Assembly (NCBI GenBank): GCA_028277915.1
Contig: JANQFJ010000239.1
Coordinates: forward strand, 1 to 33,034
From: Saprospiraceae bacterium
Lineage (GTDB): Bacteria; Bacteroidota; Bacteroidia; Chitinophagales; Saprospiraceae
Direction: 5' to 3'
DNA length: 33,034 bases
In this document: positions 32,704 through 33,034 of the stretch, in pieces
How positions within the stretch are numbered: position 1 is the stretch's first letter
Layout: the number at the start of each line of letters is the position of its first letter
Translations under genes and position numbers: made by a program
Notes under the pieces: model-generated
What the model saw: only the letters and a program-made list of their open reading frames with translations
Told to the model about the DNA's origin: nothing
Databases searched by the model: none

Positions 32704-33034
32704 GACAATAGGTATTAAGGTTTAAAATGAGACTTTACTCCTTCAAATGCATTTCTTTCAAAAAAATATTAATGCTTTAAAAGCTTCAGGAATTACTGAC
32801 CGTGATGTAAAATATTGATAGTTAGCTGTTTAACACTGAGTTGGGCTAAGGAACTATCATGTTTTGATAGATCGAAATCCATTTTAGACGGGAAAAATTA
32901 TAGTATGAATTTAAGAAAAAAGAATGAATTTCTATATTGGCAATTATGCTTGTATAAAAAATGACTAATAGAAGACAGTTGTCCAGTTGTTTTTGAAACG
33001 TCTTTTTTATTGTATTTTATTTCATGCCACAAAG
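32704..33034. other. 331-base stretch with no recognisable gene
   Basis: The end of the window upstream of the SprB-repeat gene is very AT-rich. The longest ATG frames seen are about 16 residues. It holds a small inverted repeat CTATCA (32854-32859) / TGATAG (32865-32870) around five bases. No clear TTTG / TAnnTTTG promoter pair was found for the minus-strand gene, though its promoter presumably lies here. Confidence 0.6.

Noticed and set aside
32854..32870. CTATCA/TGATAG hairpin in the terminal non-coding stretch
   Set aside because: Six base pairs, AT-rich, no T-run and no adjacent stop codon; not a convincing terminator or operator.
1..33034. Horizontally acquired island, defence system or phage remnant
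   Set aside because: No integrase, transposase, tRNA-end attachment repeat, nuclease or toxin-antitoxin genes were seen, and base and codon use look even throughout.

Overview
The window is AT-rich and reads as a chromosomal segment of a member of Bacteroidota. The evidence is a TonB-dependent receptor with a carboxypeptidase-like N-terminal domain, two proteins ending in type IX secretion (T9SS) sorting domains, a large SprB-repeat protein, a hybrid sensor with Reg_prop propellers, and matches to the Bacteroidota promoter consensus (TTTG about 20 nt before TAnnTTTG). The choice-of-anchor V plus SprB architecture would fit a Saprospiraceae-like marine lineage, but that placement is inference. 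No rRNA, tRNA, CRISPR array, IS element, phage gene or plasmid function was found.

Layout. 1-2.6 kb (+): the 3' end of lepA, then a Crp/Fnr-like regulator, an alpha/beta hydrolase with an Asp nucleophile and a SRPBCC protein. 2.6-6 kb: an exported serine alpha/beta hydrolase (+), a CBS-pair protein (-) and an exported class-C-beta-lactamase-like hydrolase with TPRs (+), which ends against a convergent membrane acyltransferase-like gene (-) across a 13-bp perfect hairpin. 7.3-11 kb: a PiT phosphate transporter with a long cytosolic tail (+), convergent with a secreted M20 amidohydrolase (-). 11.1-12.7 kb: a small zinc-ribbon protein and a DUF3784/PH-like membrane protein (-) behind a consensus-like promoter, and a divergent two-CxxC protein (+). 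12.7-17.4 kb (-): a 1557-residue hybrid sensor kinase ending in a class III nucleotide cyclase domain. 17.6-24 kb (-): TonB receptor, arylsulfotransferase-like T9SS protein and patatin/outer-membrane-barrel protein, a probable operon. 24-27.5 kb (-): PepD-type dipeptidase, DUF5995 protein, a 51-residue Cys/Lys-rich ORF with its own consensus-like promoter, and a YebC/PmpR-family protein. 27.7-32.7 kb (-): a 1654-residue SprB-repeat protein with an N-terminal CxxCH-bearing domain and a T9SS tail. The last 331 bases hold no recognisable gene.

How the genes work together. Much of the content concerns the cell envelope and secretion: uptake (TonB receptor, PiT), exported hydrolases and amidohydrolases, and T9SS cargo. 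The most unusual gene is the sensor at 12.7-17.4 kb. It resembles the polysaccharide-sensing hybrid two-component systems of Bacteroidota, but its usual AraC-type DNA-binding output is replaced by a cyclase domain, so a periplasmic signal could be turned into a cyclic nucleotide. Two residues that normally choose the base are changed in that domain. The rest is mostly ordinary core or accessory Bacteroidota content.
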